Notes under the pieces: model-generated
The model's input: only the letters and a program-made list of their open reading frames with translations
What the model was told of the DNA's origin: nothing
Database searches by the model: none
Translations under genes and position numbers: made by a program
Source: Akkermansia muciniphila
GTDB taxonomy: Bacteria > Verrucomicrobiota > Verrucomicrobiia > Verrucomicrobiales > Akkermansiaceae
DNA: 64,000 bases
Reading direction: 5' to 3'
Assembly: GCF_040616545.1 (NCBI RefSeq)
Contig: NZ_CP156688.1
Location: 1,550,001 to 1,614,000, forward strand
In this document: positions 47,099-56,780 of the stretch, one piece after another
Layout: every line of letters begins with the position of its first letter
Position numbering within the stretch: position 1 is the stretch's first letter

Positions 47099-50000
47099 TT
47101 ATTTTACCTCTATTTCGTGTTGAGTGTTCAAGCCTGTAGCTGCATCTTCAATGGAGATGCGGTAGATGCCGGGCAGGTCGTTGAAGGCGAAATCCAGCGG
47201 GTATTCCGTCTTGCCGTAGATGGTTTTGCTGCGGTGCAGCATTTCCTTGCCGTCCGGGGCCGTTACCGTAATACGGTACGCGCGCTCCCGGGGATTGGCC
47301 GGTCCGGAAATTTTAAGCAGGGCACGGGTTCCTTTTGCCGCCTGGGCCGGAGCGGTTACCACGGGCGGCTGCTGCTCCCGGTCAAACAGGGCAAAGCAGC
47401 GGAACGGCGCTTCAGAGAATTTAAAGGCAAGCCGGTCTGATTTCCCGACCAGTCCCTTGCGGCATTCATAGATGTATTTTTCTTTCGGCAACTTGGCGGT
47501 GAATGATTTGCCGAGGTCCTTTTCCTGGCCGAGGGCGCCCAGAAGTTCGAATTCTCCGGCCTTCCGGGGACGGACCATCAGGGTGTCGCTGAAATCGGGA
47601 ATCACGGCCGGAGGACGGATGCCCACGCTCTTTACTACCTGGTCAAGGAACGCGTTCAGAGAGGAGCCGGGACGGAAATTATTTTCCAGAACGGAGAGCG
47701 AGGCATTCAGCAGGATGGCATTTCCTTTGCCGGCCTTGTGGAGCCGCAGGCCCGGATTACCGTGGACTGCATGCGCCTTTTCTCCCGCCAGGGCCAGGGC
47801 GCCGCTTGTGCTCTCATAGGGTTGGATTTCGAGCTCTTTCGCCTGGTCGAACGTCAGGTCTCCGAAAAGTTCGCTCAAGGGGTTATGGGGGCGTTTTTTC
47901 AGGTTTTCGTTCAAGAGCGCAATATTGGCGTCCGCCAGTACGGTGCCGCCGGATTTGACGAAATCCAGAATGGCCGCGCACTCTTTGTCGCTCAGAGAGG
48001 ACGTTCCGCAAAGGAAGAGGAGCCGGGCGTTCTTCAGGCGTTCCAGGGTGTTGGGAGAGACGAAATTGAAGCCCAGTCCGCGCTGGTAGCAATACCGGAG
48101 CAGCGGATTCATGCTGGCGTCCGGGTTGACGCAGCGGTTGTCCGCCTGGGCGGCAGATTTGGAGGAGTGGCTGTAGTAGAAGAGAATGCCGGTATCCGGA
48201 AACGGCGTTTTGATCAGGAGCTGCGCGAGGCCGTAATTCAGGTCATCGAGGTAGGGCATGTACTGGCGCAGGTATGCCGCCTCGGAGAGGTCGCCGGAAT
48301 GGCTGGTTTCTCCCAGGGCGGGGTTGATCAGGAACCAGGCGTGGCCGTTGATCGCTCCCTGGAGCAGGTGTTCCCAAAGTTTGTACGGATAAGATGAACG
48401 TTCCGAGCAATAGCCGCCCCACCAGATGGTCCGGACCCGGTCCGCCCCGAATGCGCGCAGCGCCTCGTTCTCCTGCATGCCGCTGTAAGGGCCCCAGAAG
48501 TCCAGCCCTTTAATCATTTCTTCAAGATTGCCGGGAGGCGAGCCTTCCGCGCCTACCCGGGCTCCGGGATGAACCTTTTTGATTTCCGCCGCCAGGAAGT
48601 GATGCATGTCCACGTACATTTTTTCAATGTATTCCCGGTGGTCGTTGTAGGCGACCAGGTTTCCTTCTTTTTTGGCCTCGTCCAGCCGGAGGTGGGGCAC
48701 TTCACTGAAGCCGGCGTAGGAGGCGCCGTATTCAAGGTTCAGGTTTTCAATGGTCTGGTACTTCCTCCGCAGGAAATCGGCGAACGGCTGTTTATCCGAC
48801 TCTCCGAATCCGGCGTCGTAGGTGTAAAAATTCTCGTCGCCCAGGTTGTACAGCACAGGGCTCAGGTCTTTCAGGTATTCTGCCTGGCGCCGCAGATCGT
48901 CGGCCCAAAGCTTCCGGACCAATGGGTGGTAGAACGATTCGTCGCCGTTCAACGTACCCAGCCGCTCCATATTTTCTTTCTGTTCCGACCATAGCTTGCG
49001 CAATATCCTGGTTTCATTGTTTGGTCCGGCTTCCATCCCGATCCGGCAAATATACGGGCACAGTTTTTCGTTCCGCAGGGTGTTTTCAATATCTCCCTTG
49101 CTGAAAAATTGCAGCGATACGTTCCAGCCGAGGCGGTCGATAATCCTCTCCCCGAAGGCGGGGTTGAAGGTGCAGCCAACCTGCCCCCAGGTAAGCTGGA
49201 GGTAATCCTCCAGAGAATAGTCCGGGAAAATCACCGGTTTTTCCGCATGCGCCGCGTGGCCCCGGGCATCGTAAACGGTACAGCGCAGATAACCGCCGAT
49301 GGTCGGCATCCGGTAATCTTCAAGGTCAAATGGGAACTCTTTCTTTCCGGCCTCCAAAGGAAATGTTTTGCTGAACCATACATTGCGGTAGGGGGCGTCC
49401 ATCAGCTCCACTTTGACGGAGTAACCGTTCTGCGCGGGCGAAGCCAGTTTCAGCGTGCCGGAAAAGGGGCCGCGGTTCTGCACCAGCCTGGGCGCTTCCA
49501 CCGATACGGCCCCGAAAGCGGATTCCACCGTAAAGGGAAAGGCGCCGAAGTTGACCAGCGCGCCATTCCGGCGGACCAATACGTCTGCGGTATATCTGCC
49601 CGCCGGAAGGTTCGTGAAATCAAGGCTGTTCCGGATGACGGAATTATCCGTCTGCCGGATACGGCCCTCCACAATGGTTTTCTCCGGAGAGGCCACGGCA
49701 AATTTGCCGCTGTCCTGCCGCACTGAAAATGCCGGCAGTTCCACTCCGCTGGCGTAATAGAGCACCTGGGCCAGAAAAGCCTGCGACGTTTCATAGAGAA
49801 AGAGCCAGTCCGTGGTGTAGTCAAAATACGGCGTCAGCCCCACTCCTGCCCGGTAGCCCGCGCCATAATCGACTTCGACGATCCGGCCATGGCCGAACTG
49901 CCAGGCGTTGAAGATACGTGATTCAAAATTTTCCGGCCTGGTTCCGGGCAGGCCGTTGCTTCCGGCAACCCATTCAGGCCGGGGCAATGGCCTGGCGTAC

Positions 50001-50506
50001 GGTTTTTTATAAGGCAGTTTCCTAAGTTCCACCCAAGGTTCACTGGATTGAATCCGGACCAGGCCGGTTCCGTTCCGCACCATCGTCATCAGGCGGAATT
50101 TCTGCTCGTCCGGCAGGATTGAAAAATCAACGTTCGCCATGACCACCAGGTCATAATCCTTCGCCAGCTTGGCGGCCAGCTCCTGATGTTTGTCGGCGGT
50201 GCCCAGCCCCGCAATCGGATTGCTGTAAATATCATCCGCTCCGATGCTCTTTTCGCTGGCTGTGAGAACCACTTCATATTCAAAGCCCGGGAAACGCTGG
50301 ACCAGCTCAATGACCTCGCGCGAGGCCGTCTGCTGCATGATAAAAAGTATGTTCTTATGGGGGAGCTCACCTTTTTCATCCCATGCGGCATGGGGCGTTT
50401 TCAGGGTCATTCCGGCCTCATTCATGTAAGTGCCGTCCAGTTTGCCGAATACGGGAGTAAGAAGGCCCGTCAGCAGGATGCAGAGCCATAGCGGTAACCG
50501 TTTCAT
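47099..50506 (-). CDS. large secreted GH42-like glycoside hydrolase
   Basis: An 1135-residue secreted protein with signal peptide LCILLTGLLTPVFG. The first 420 residues have an alpha/beta segment (HKNILFIMQQTAS ... DLVVMANVDFSILPDEQKF) and beta sandwiches. The middle resembles a GH42 barrel: SLEDYLQLTWGQVG, then VLYNLGDENFYTYDAGFGE with the likely acid/base Glu in GDEN, then FADFLRRKYQTIENLNLEYGASYAGFSEV as in beta-galactosidases. After about residue 780 a Rossmann-like trimerisation domain (LFLCGTSSLSDKECAAILDFVKSGGTVLAD) and two sandwiches follow. The nucleophile could not be fixed. Substrate unknown, with a beta-galactoside plausible. Confidence 0.75.
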   Translation of the reverse strand: MKRLPLWLCILLTGLLTPVFGKLDGTYMNEAGMTLKTPHAAWDEKGELPHKNILFIMQQTASREVIELVQRFPGFEYEVVLTASEKSIGADDIYSNPIAGLGTADKHQELAAKLAKDYDLVVMANVDFSILPDEQKFRLMTMVRNGTGLVRIQSSEPWVELRKLPYKKPYARPLPRPEWVAGSNGLPGTRPENFESRIFNAWQFGHGRIVEVDYGAGYRAGVGLTPYFDYTTDWLFLYETSQAFLAQVLYYASGVELPAFSVRQDSGKFAVASPEKTIVEGRIRQTDNSVIRNSLDFTNLPAGRYTADVLVRRNGALVNFGAFPFTVESAFGAVSVEAPRLVQNRGPFSGTLKLASPAQNGYSVKVELMDAPYRNVWFSKTFPLEAGKKEFPFDLEDYRMPTIGGYLRCTVYDARGHAAHAEKPVIFPDYSLEDYLQLTWGQVGCTFNPAFGERIIDRLGWNVSLQFFSKGDIENTLRNEKLCPYICRIGMEAGPNNETRILRKLWSEQKENMERLGTLNGDESFYHPLVRKLWADDLRRQAEYLKDLSPVLYNLGDENFYTYDAGFGESDKQPFADFLRRKYQTIENLNLEYGASYAGFSEVPHLRLDEAKKEGNLVAYNDHREYIEKMYVDMHHFLAAEIKKVHPGARVGAEGSPPGNLEEMIKGLDFWGPYSGMQENEALRAFGADRVRTIWWGGYCSERSSYPYKLWEHLLQGAINGHAWFLINPALGETSHSGDLSEAAYLRQYMPYLDDLNYGLAQLLIKTPFPDTGILFYYSHSSKSAAQADNRCVNPDASMNPLLRYCYQRGLGFNFVSPNTLERLKNARLLFLCGTSSLSDKECAAILDFVKSGGTVLADANIALLNENLKKRPHNPLSELFGDLTFDQAKELEIQPYESTSGALALAGEKAHAVHGNPGLRLHKAGKGNAILLNASLSVLENNFRPGSSLNAFLDQVVKSVGIRPPAVIPDFSDTLMVRPRKAGEFELLGALGQEKDLGKSFTAKLPKEKYIYECRKGLVGKSDRLAFKFSEAPFRCFALFDREQQPPVVTAPAQAAKGTRALLKISGPANPRERAYRITVTAPDGKEMLHRSKTIYGKTEYPLDFAFNDLPGIYRISIEDAATGLNTQHEIEVK

Positions 50507-50527
50507 CAGTTGGTGATCTTTCTTTTT

Positions 50528-50556
50528 AAATTAATTCAGGCTTTCTTCCAGGGCAA
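50528..50556 (-). promoter_or_regulatory. promoter of the GH42-like operon
   Basis: On the minus strand, TTGCCC (50556-50551), a 17-base spacer and TAATTT (50533-50528), giving a leader of about 15-20 bases before the ATG at 50506. Confidence 0.5.
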
Positions 50557-51158
50557 TTTTCCATTTGAGCGCCCGGCAGCGTTCTTTCAGGACGTAAAGG
50601 CGCCTTAATCCGCTGACCGTGGTTTTTTCTTTCTCCGGGACGTTGCATTCAGATACCGGACATTTCCGCTTTGGCGGCCAGGCCGCCGGCTATTTGTATT
50701 GTTATCCATCTTAAGCCAGGCATTACTCAAGCCGTCCCAGATAAATCCGGAGTTGATAAGTGAGCGCAGCATCATACCGGGAATGGCTTCCCAACATATG
50801 CCGCGGCTATAAAAAACCATGAAACACACGGCTGAACCTATTCCCTACTATACCCGTTTTCCCATTTCTTTCTTTCAGAAAACCCTAAATAAACATAATG
50901 TTTCAAGTCCAAATAGAGCTGCAAACCCAAAAAATGCTGAATATTATATTCAGGCGGAAAACGATTTTATTTTTTCTGTTCCTATCATCTCATTGCAGCT
51001 CTTTACGCCTTTTCATTCGCCCCGCCCCGATAGATAGAAAGACATGGCTACCTGCCATCTTTTAATGGGAAGCCGATAACGGGCAGAGATTTTTGACCAT
51101 GCCGTGTGAGCGGGCCTGCCGCGGTCCCTAAGTGCATGTTGAGAAGATGGGTGGAATG

Positions 51159-51192
51159 AAAAAGAGGCTGTCCCGTTCATGGGACAGCCTCT
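51159..51192 (-). terminator. intrinsic terminator of pckG
   Basis: A perfect 12-bp stem (51181-51192 with 51163-51174) and six-base loop, followed on the minus strand by Ts (51163-51159). It lies 37 bases after the pckG stop. Confidence 0.8.
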
Positions 51193-51228
51193 GCTGTTGA
51201 GTTGACGCTCAGTCAGGAGTTTCTCTGC

Positions 51229-53055
51229 TTAGGAGAAGCTCTTGATGAGGATCTGGCGCTGTTCTTCCAGTTCGGCCGGGAGCTTCTTGCCCACCTTGTC
51301 GAACAGTTCGGTCTGGCTTTCCAGTTCAGCCTGCCATTCGCTCGGGTTGAGAGCCATGTTGGCGTTGAACTGTTCTTCGCTGTAGTCCAGGCCGGTCTTG
51401 TCCAGTTCGGCATAGGTCGGGGAGACGCCCAGCACGGTCTTCTGGCCTTCCGTCTTGCCCTTGGCGCGGCGGAGGATCCAGTCGAGAACGCGCATGTTGT
51501 CGCCAAAGCCCGGCCAGATGAAGTTGCCGTCCTTGTCCTTGCGGAACCAGTTCACGTTGAAGATCAGCGGAGGATTGGCCACGGTCTTGCCCATGTCCAG
51601 CCAGTGCTGCCAGTAGTCGCCCACGTTGTAGCCGATGAAGGGAAGCATGGCCATCGGGTCGCGGCGGACCTGGCCGATGTTACCGAAGGCGGCGGCGGTC
51701 ATTTCGGAGCCCATCGTAGCGCCGACGTATACGCCGTGCGTCCAGTCGCGGGACTGGAAGACGAGGGGCATGGTGGTGGCGCGGCGGCCGCCGAACAGGA
51801 TCGCGGAGAGGGAAACGCCTTCCGGGTTCTGCCATTCGGGGTCGATCGTCGGGCACTGGGCGGCGGGAGCGGTGAAGCGGGCGTTCGGGTGAGCGCACTT
51901 GCGGCCGCAGTCCGGGGTCCAGTCATTGCCCTGCCAGTCGATGGCGTGGGCGGGAGCGGGGCCGTCCATGCCTTCCCACCAGACGTCGCCGTCGTCCGTC
52001 AGGCCCACGTTGGTGAAGATGACGTTTTCCTTGATGGTGTCCATGGCGATCGGGTTCGTCTTGTAGGACGTGCCGGGAGCCACGCCGAAGTAGCCGTTTT
52101 CCGGGTTGATGGCGTGGAAGGTGCCGTCTTCATGGGGCCAGATCCAGGCGATGTCGTCACCGATGATGGATGTCTTCCAGCCGGCTTCGCGGTAGGAAGC
52201 GGGGGGAACGAGCATGGCCAGGTTGGTCTTGCCGCAGGCGGACGGGAATGCGCCGCCGACATAGGCCTTCGTGCCGTCCGGGGATTCAATGCCCAGGAGG
52301 AGCATGTGTTCAGCCATCCACTTGTTCTTGCGGGCGATGGCGGAGGCGATGCGCAGGGCCAGGCACTTCTTGCCGAGCAGGGCGTTGCCGCCGTAACCGG
52401 AACCGAAGGACCAGATTTCTTCCGTTTCCGGGAAGTGGCAGATGTATTTTTCTTCATTGCAGGGCCACGGCACGTCGATCTGGCCGTCTGCAAGCGGGGC
52501 GCCCACGGTGTGGAGGCAGGGAACGAAGGTTCCGTAGCCGTCGCGCTTCGGGTTGCCGCCGCCCTTGACTTCGTCTTCCAGGCGCTTGAGAACCTGTGCG
52601 CCCATCTTGGTCATGATGCGCATGTTGACCACGACGTAGGGGGAGTCCGTGATTTCAATGCCGATCTTGGCCAGGGGGGAGTCCAGGGGACCCATGCAGA
52701 AGGGAATCACGTACATGGTACGGCCCTTCATGCAGCCCTTGAAGAAGCCCTTCAGCTTGGTCTTCATTTCGGCGGGGTCGGCCCAGTGGTTGGTCGGGCC
52801 GGCGTCTTCTTCCTTCTCGCTGCAGATGAACGTGCGGTCTTCCACACGGGCCACATCGGAGGGGGTGGAACGGGCGAGGAAGCATCCGGGGCGCTTCTCG
52901 GGGTTCAGTTTGATAAAGGTGCCCTTTTCAACCATCATGTTGCAAAGCTCATCATTTTCTTCCTGAGAGCCGTTGCACCAATAGATGGAGTCGGGTTGGC
53001 AAAGCTGGGCGATTTCTTCGACCCACTTCTTAGCTGCTTCGTGAGTGGTACTCAT
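51229..53055 (-). CDS. pckG: phosphoenolpyruvate carboxykinase (GTP)
   Basis: Interconverts oxaloacetate and phosphoenolpyruvate with GTP, for gluconeogenesis or anaplerosis. It is 608 residues from [15 protein letters not shown]. It has [19 protein letters not shown] near residue 60, then [18 protein letters not shown], the P-loop with active cysteine [24 protein letters not shown], and [40 protein letters not shown] near the C-terminus gives nucleotide contacts. The GTP type follows from overall similarity to vertebrate and actinobacterial enzymes. The frame stays open upstream, but homology and promoter place the start at 53055. Confidence 0.97.
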   Translation of the reverse strand: MSTTHEAAKKWVEEIAQLCQPDSIYWCNGSQEENDELCNMMVEKGTFIKLNPEKRPGCFLARSTPSDVARVEDRTFICSEKEEDAGPTNHWADPAEMKTKLKGFFKGCMKGRTMYVIPFCMGPLDSPLAKIGIEITDSPYVVVNMRIMTKMGAQVLKRLEDEVKGGGNPKRDGYGTFVPCLHTVGAPLADGQIDVPWPCNEEKYICHFPETEEIWSFGSGYGGNALLGKKCLALRIASAIARKNKWMAEHMLLLGIESPDGTKAYVGGAFPSACGKTNLAMLVPPASYREAGWKTSIIGDDIAWIWPHEDGTFHAINPENGYFGVAPGTSYKTNPIAMDTIKENVIFTNVGLTDDGDVWWEGMDGPAPAHAIDWQGNDWTPDCGRKCAHPNARFTAPAAQCPTIDPEWQNPEGVSLSAILFGGRRATTMPLVFQSRDWTHGVYVGATMGSEMTAAAFGNIGQVRRDPMAMLPFIGYNVGDYWQHWLDMGKTVANPPLIFNVNWFRKDKDGNFIWPGFGDNMRVLDWILRRAKGKTEGQKTVLGVSPTYAELDKTGLDYSEEQFNANMALNPSEWQAELESQTELFDKVGKKLPAELEEQRQILIKSFS

Positions 53056-53064
53056 GGTGCAAAT

Positions 53065-53093
53065 AGTGTATGCACGGAAATGGGCGTTGGCAA
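53065..53093 (-). promoter_or_regulatory. pckG promoter, leaderless-type geometry
   Basis: On the minus strand, TTGCCA (53093-53088), a 17-base spacer and TACACT (53070-53065), nine bases before the ATG at 53055. The nine bases (ATTTGCACC) carry no Shine-Dalgarno sequence. Confidence 0.55.
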
Positions 53094-53307
53094 GTCTCCC
53101 GTGCGGCTTTTTGCGGGGCCGTTTTGTTTCTCCGGGAGGGAAAATCCGGTGCAGGGGAAGGCGTTGCCCGGAATACGGGGCGCTCCGGGCGGGACCGTTC
53201 CCGGGGCCCTGTTTTTTCCCTGTTGCCGTGTTCCCGTAAGCAGAAAAAAGGCTGTTTTGACTGGAAATCTGCTTGCCAGCTCGCGCGTGATAGTCTAGGG
53301 AAGAATC

Positions 53308-53979
53308 ATGAATGTTAGAAAGTTGATGGCAAATGCGGTGATTCTGGTGCTGCCGGCCCTGCTGGCGGCGTGTTCGGATGCCTCGCGGCCGCCCGCCGTC
53401 AGCTTCAAGATTCAGAACGCTCCCCCCGTGCCGCGCACCATGTCCCAGATGTCCCGGGAGGTGCATATCAGCCGTGATTTCATGTCCCCGCGTTCCCGCC
53501 CGCGCCGTGCGGCCCGTTCCATGCGTCCGCGCTTCATCACCATCCACAGCACGGCCAATCCCACGGGAGACGCCGCGGCGCACGCCCGGGCGCTGAAAAG
53601 GGGGGCCATGGGCTCCCTGAACTGGCATTTTACGGTGGACCAGTACCGGGCCATCCAGCATATTCCGCTGAATGAGACGGGGCGGCATGCGGACCGCGGC
53701 GGCCCCGGGGACATGTATTCCATCGGGATTGAAATGGGCGAGGTAAGAAGCCACAACCCCATCGTCACCTGGAACCGCTCCGCCAAGCTGACGGCCGTGC
53801 TGATGAAGCAGTACAACATCCCCCTCCGCAATGTAGTGCCCCATTATTACTGGACGGGCAAGAACTGTCCGGCCCCGCTGCTGACCAACGGGCGTCCGGG
53901 GCATAAGTGGAGCTGGTTCGTTTCCCGCGTGGATTACTACAGGCGCTGCCTGGAAACCCGTCCCGCCGCGGCGCTCTGA
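53308..53979 (+). CDS. N-acetylmuramoyl-L-alanine amidase, lipoprotein (Amidase_2)
   Basis: A 223-residue peptidoglycan amidase that cleaves between MurNAc and the stem peptide. The signal ends in LLAAC, a lipobox, so it is probably anchored to a membrane in the periplasm. The amidase_2 fold begins [22 protein letters not shown] (first Zn His), continues [28 protein letters not shown], and ends [15 protein letters not shown], where His and Cys complete the zinc site. A ribosome-like AGGGAAG precedes the ATG. recG follows after 16 bases. Confidence 0.9.
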   Translation: MNVRKLMANAVILVLPALLAACSDASRPPAVSFKIQNAPPVPRTMSQMSREVHISRDFMSPRSRPRRAARSMRPRFITIHSTANPTGDAAAHARALKRGAMGSLNWHFTVDQYRAIQHIPLNETGRHADRGGPGDMYSIGIEMGEVRSHNPIVTWNRSAKLTAVLMKQYNIPLRNVVPHYYWTGKNCPAPLLTNGRPGHKWSWFVSRVDYYRRCLETRPAAAL

Positions 53980-53995
53980 CGGAGGCGCGCGCATC

Positions 53996-56095
53996 ATGAT
54001 GCGATCTGTGAGGAATACGCCTGGACCCATGGCCGGAGAGCTGCTTTTGACATCTCCCCTGGAGGAGTGCGCCTTCATCCGCCCCAGGGAGCTGGCGGCC
54101 ATGCAGGCCGCGGGAATGGCCACCGTGCGGGATTTGCTGTTCACGCTGCCGCGCAGGTATGAGGACCGCCGCATGTTTGACCATTATGATTCTCTGTCTT
54201 CCGGCGCGCCCGTTTGCCTGAGGGGGCGCGTGGTGGACGTGGGCTGGAAAGGCTGGGGAGGGAAGGGCGGCAAGGGCCGCGGGCGTTATGTGGAAGCCGT
54301 GCTGGAGGATGAGCAGTCCCTGGGGCGCGCTCGTTTTTCCTGCCTGTGGTTCAGCATGCCGGGCGTGGCCAGGATGCTGTGCGCCGGGCAGGAGATGATC
54401 GTGTATGGACGCATGAAGCTGTACGGGAAGAAGCTGAGCATCGTCCATCCGGATTTTGAACTCATCCGGGAGGGGGATGACCAGTCCATCCACTTGAACC
54501 GCATTGTTCCCGTATACAGCGGCCGCATGGGGATTGCCGTGCGCAGGCTGCGGGAAATCGTCTGGGAGGCTCTATCCTGTCTTTCCCCCGCGCCGGAACC
54601 GGAGGTTTACGAGTTTGTGCCGGACATCCCGTGCAAGACGGCGCTGAAGGACCTTCATTTTCCGGAATCCGTGGAGGCGCGGGACCGGACCAGAAGGCGT
54701 TTTGCGCTGGAAGAATGCCTGGCCCAGCAATTGAACGTGGCTTACCGGAGACGGCGCGCTGAGGCGGTGCCCGGCATGCGGACCGCAGGGTCCAGCCATC
54801 TGGTGAAGGACCTGGCGGATTCCCTGCCGTTTGAGCTGACGGAAGCCCAGAAGCGCTGCGTGAGGGAGATTTACCGGGACATGAAGGCCCCGCACTCCAT
54901 GAACCGCCTGCTCCAGGGGGATGTGGGGTCCGGAAAGACGCTGGTGGCCCTGTGCGCGATGCTGCTGGCCGTGGAGCACGGATATTCCGCCGTGATGATG
55001 GCCCCCACCCAGATTCTGGCGGAGCAGCATTATTTGAAGTTCCGCCAGATGCTGGACAAGCTGGACGTTCCCGTGTCCCTGGTGACGGCGGACAGGAAGG
55101 AGGAATCCCACGTGGCGTTCGGGAACCAGGGAGGAATTGTCGTGGGCACGCACGCGCTGCTGTACGGGAAAAACGTTCCGGAACGTGTGGGGCTGGTCGT
55201 GATTGACGAACAGCACAAATTCGGCGTGAACCAGCGGGAAAAGCTGATTGACCGGGAAGAGCGGCCGGACGTACTGGTGATGACCGCCACCCCCATTCCG
55301 CGCACGCTGACGCTGACTTTTTACGGGGATCTGGACGTCTCCATCCTGGACGGCGTTCCCGGGGGCCGCGGCCCCGTGGTGACGGCCATCCGCACGGAGA
55401 AGGACAAGGGGAAGGTGGTTGCGTTCGTTCGGAGCCAGCTGGAGGAGGGAAGGCAAATTTACGTGGTTTCCCCCCTCATTGACGGGGAGGAATCCCGGAA
55501 AGGGAAGGCCGTGACGAAGGAGCTGGACGAATGGAAGGCGCTTCTGCCCCAGGTGGATGTGGGGCTGCTGCACGGGAGGATGTCCTCTGAAGAAAAGGAG
55601 GCCGTGATGAAGGATTTCCGCGCCAACCGCATCAGCGTGCTGGTGGCCACTACGGTGGTGGAAGTGGGGGTGGATGTGCCGAACGCCACGGTGATGATTA
55701 TCAACAATGCGGAAAGCTTTGGCCTTTCCCAGCTGCACCAGCTCCGCGGGCGCATTGGCCGCGGAGCGCATAAGTCCTACTGCATCCTGATGACGGAGGC
55801 CCTGCCGGAAGATGAACAGTGGGAGAAACTGCGCATTGTGGAAACCACGGCCAACGGGTTTGACCTGGCGGAGCAGGATTTGAAGCTTCGCGGCCCCGGC
55901 GACGTGCTGGGGACCTCCCAGAGCGGCCTGAAGGGCGTACGCTTTGAGGAATGGCTGCTGGATGCGCGCCTGATCCACCGCGGGCGGGAGCTGGCGGAGG
56001 CCATTCTGGCGGAAGACCCCGATCTGGAATCCGCCAAGTACCGCCCGCTCCGTTTTCTACTGGAAAACGGGGAGGAAAGGCGTGTAACGGGATAA
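53996..56095 (+). CDS. recG: ATP-dependent DNA helicase RecG
   Basis: Remodels stalled forks and Holliday junctions. It is 699 residues with an N-terminal wedge/OB domain (about 60-170; [23 protein letters not shown]), then helicase motifs: [14 protein letters not shown], Walker A GDVGSGKT near residue 308, [34 protein letters not shown], and [33 protein letters not shown] and QLRGRIGRG. The C-terminal RecG motif [15 protein letters not shown] is present. The start at 53996 or a downstream Met (54029) is unresolved. Confidence 0.97.
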   Translation: MMRSVRNTPGPMAGELLLTSPLEECAFIRPRELAAMQAAGMATVRDLLFTLPRRYEDRRMFDHYDSLSSGAPVCLRGRVVDVGWKGWGGKGGKGRGRYVEAVLEDEQSLGRARFSCLWFSMPGVARMLCAGQEMIVYGRMKLYGKKLSIVHPDFELIREGDDQSIHLNRIVPVYSGRMGIAVRRLREIVWEALSCLSPAPEPEVYEFVPDIPCKTALKDLHFPESVEARDRTRRRFALEECLAQQLNVAYRRRRAEAVPGMRTAGSSHLVKDLADSLPFELTEAQKRCVREIYRDMKAPHSMNRLLQGDVGSGKTLVALCAMLLAVEHGYSAVMMAPTQILAEQHYLKFRQMLDKLDVPVSLVTADRKEESHVAFGNQGGIVVGTHALLYGKNVPERVGLVVIDEQHKFGVNQREKLIDREERPDVLVMTATPIPRTLTLTFYGDLDVSILDGVPGGRGPVVTAIRTEKDKGKVVAFVRSQLEEGRQIYVVSPLIDGEESRKGKAVTKELDEWKALLPQVDVGLLHGRMSSEEKEAVMKDFRANRISVLVATTVVEVGVDVPNATVMIINNAESFGLSQLHQLRGRIGRGAHKSYCILMTEALPEDEQWEKLRIVETTANGFDLAEQDLKLRGPGDVLGTSQSGLKGVRFEEWLLDARLIHRGRELAEAILAEDPDLESAKYRPLRFLLENGEERRVTG

Positions 56096-56233
56096 TATTG
56101 TTTGCTTGTGGCCTGCTGACAGTCAGCCGGTAGGAAGTGTATGACAGATACGGCGTGCAACGGTTTCTGTCTTGGAATGAATCTAAAGAGGCAAAGAGGA
56201 TGACTCTTCTTTAACCCGAACACCGATAAAACA

Positions 56234-56677
56234 ATGATTCAAACGTACCAAATACTCCCCGTGGTGGCCATCGTATGCTCCGCCTCCGCTCTTGCCCAGA
56301 ACGCTGCCGATCCCGTGCAGATGGTTAAGCAGAATATCGACCTCATTTCTTCCGCCAACAAGGTTCTGGACGACGTGAAGGACAATGCGGCGGTTGCCAT
56401 CGCCATCAAGCAGATCAATGCGCTGACCGAGCAGGCCAAGCAGCTGGACAAGGCCATGGAAAAGATGAAGCTCAATTCCGAACAGGCCATTAAAATCACC
56501 AAGATGAACGGCGATGCCCAGGATACCATCGTGGACATGCTGGAAAACTGCGAACGCATTCAGAAGGACAAGCTCATGACCCCCGCTCTGCTCAAGGCCG
56601 TGAACAACTTCGCTGACGCCGCCAACATTGAAGTGGTGGAAACGATCACGTCCGTGGAACAAATTGTGGAAGACTAA
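56234..56677 (+). CDS. small secreted helical protein
   Basis: A 147-residue protein with a signal peptide (ILPVVAIVCSASALA, cleavage before QNAAD). The mature part is predicted all-helical with heptad-like Lys, Asn and Met spacing (IKQINALTEQAKQLDKAMEKMKLNSEQAIKI) and a single Cys. It resembles periplasmic or surface helical-bundle proteins of unknown role. It is monocistronic with a hairpin downstream. Function unknown. Confidence 0.7.
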   Translation: MIQTYQILPVVAIVCSASALAQNAADPVQMVKQNIDLISSANKVLDDVKDNAAVAIAIKQINALTEQAKQLDKAMEKMKLNSEQAIKITKMNGDAQDTIVDMLENCERIQKDKLMTPALLKAVNNFADAANIEVVETITSVEQIVED

Positions 56678-56707
56678 GTGATCAGTTTGTAAAAACCTTT
56701 GACTGGT

Positions 56708-56739
56708 AAGGCCGTCCTTGGAAAAGGACGGCCTTATTC
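56708..56739 (+). terminator. terminator after the small helical protein gene
   Basis: A perfect 12-bp stem (56708-56719 with 56724-56735) with GGAA loop, followed by ATTCTTT. It also lies 45 bases after the convergent actB stop. Confidence 0.7.
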
Positions 56740-56780
56740 TTTGGCGGAGCGGATGTTTTAATGAATCCACCTCCGGGGGC

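Larger units (their letters stand above)
50507..51228. other. gene-poor region between pckG and the GH42-like operon
   Basis: A 722-base interval, visibly A/T-richer at 50800-51050 than its neighbours. It holds the GH42 operon promoter at its left end and the pckG terminator at its right. On the minus strand 50689-50531 is open for 52 codons, ending SGLRRLYVLKERCRALKW-like and rich in Lys, Arg and Glu, but it has no start codon; it may be a decayed gene end. Other short frames look random. Gene loss or insertion here is plausible. Confidence 0.5.

Noticed and set aside
50605-50829. Short minus-strand gene of about 74 codons in the gap before the GH42-like operon
   Set aside because: No ribosome site, unusual composition and no similarity to any family; probably chance.
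51202-53298. Open frame of about 700 codons antisense to pckG
   Set aside because: Mirrors the codon bias of pckG and has no domain or ribosome site.
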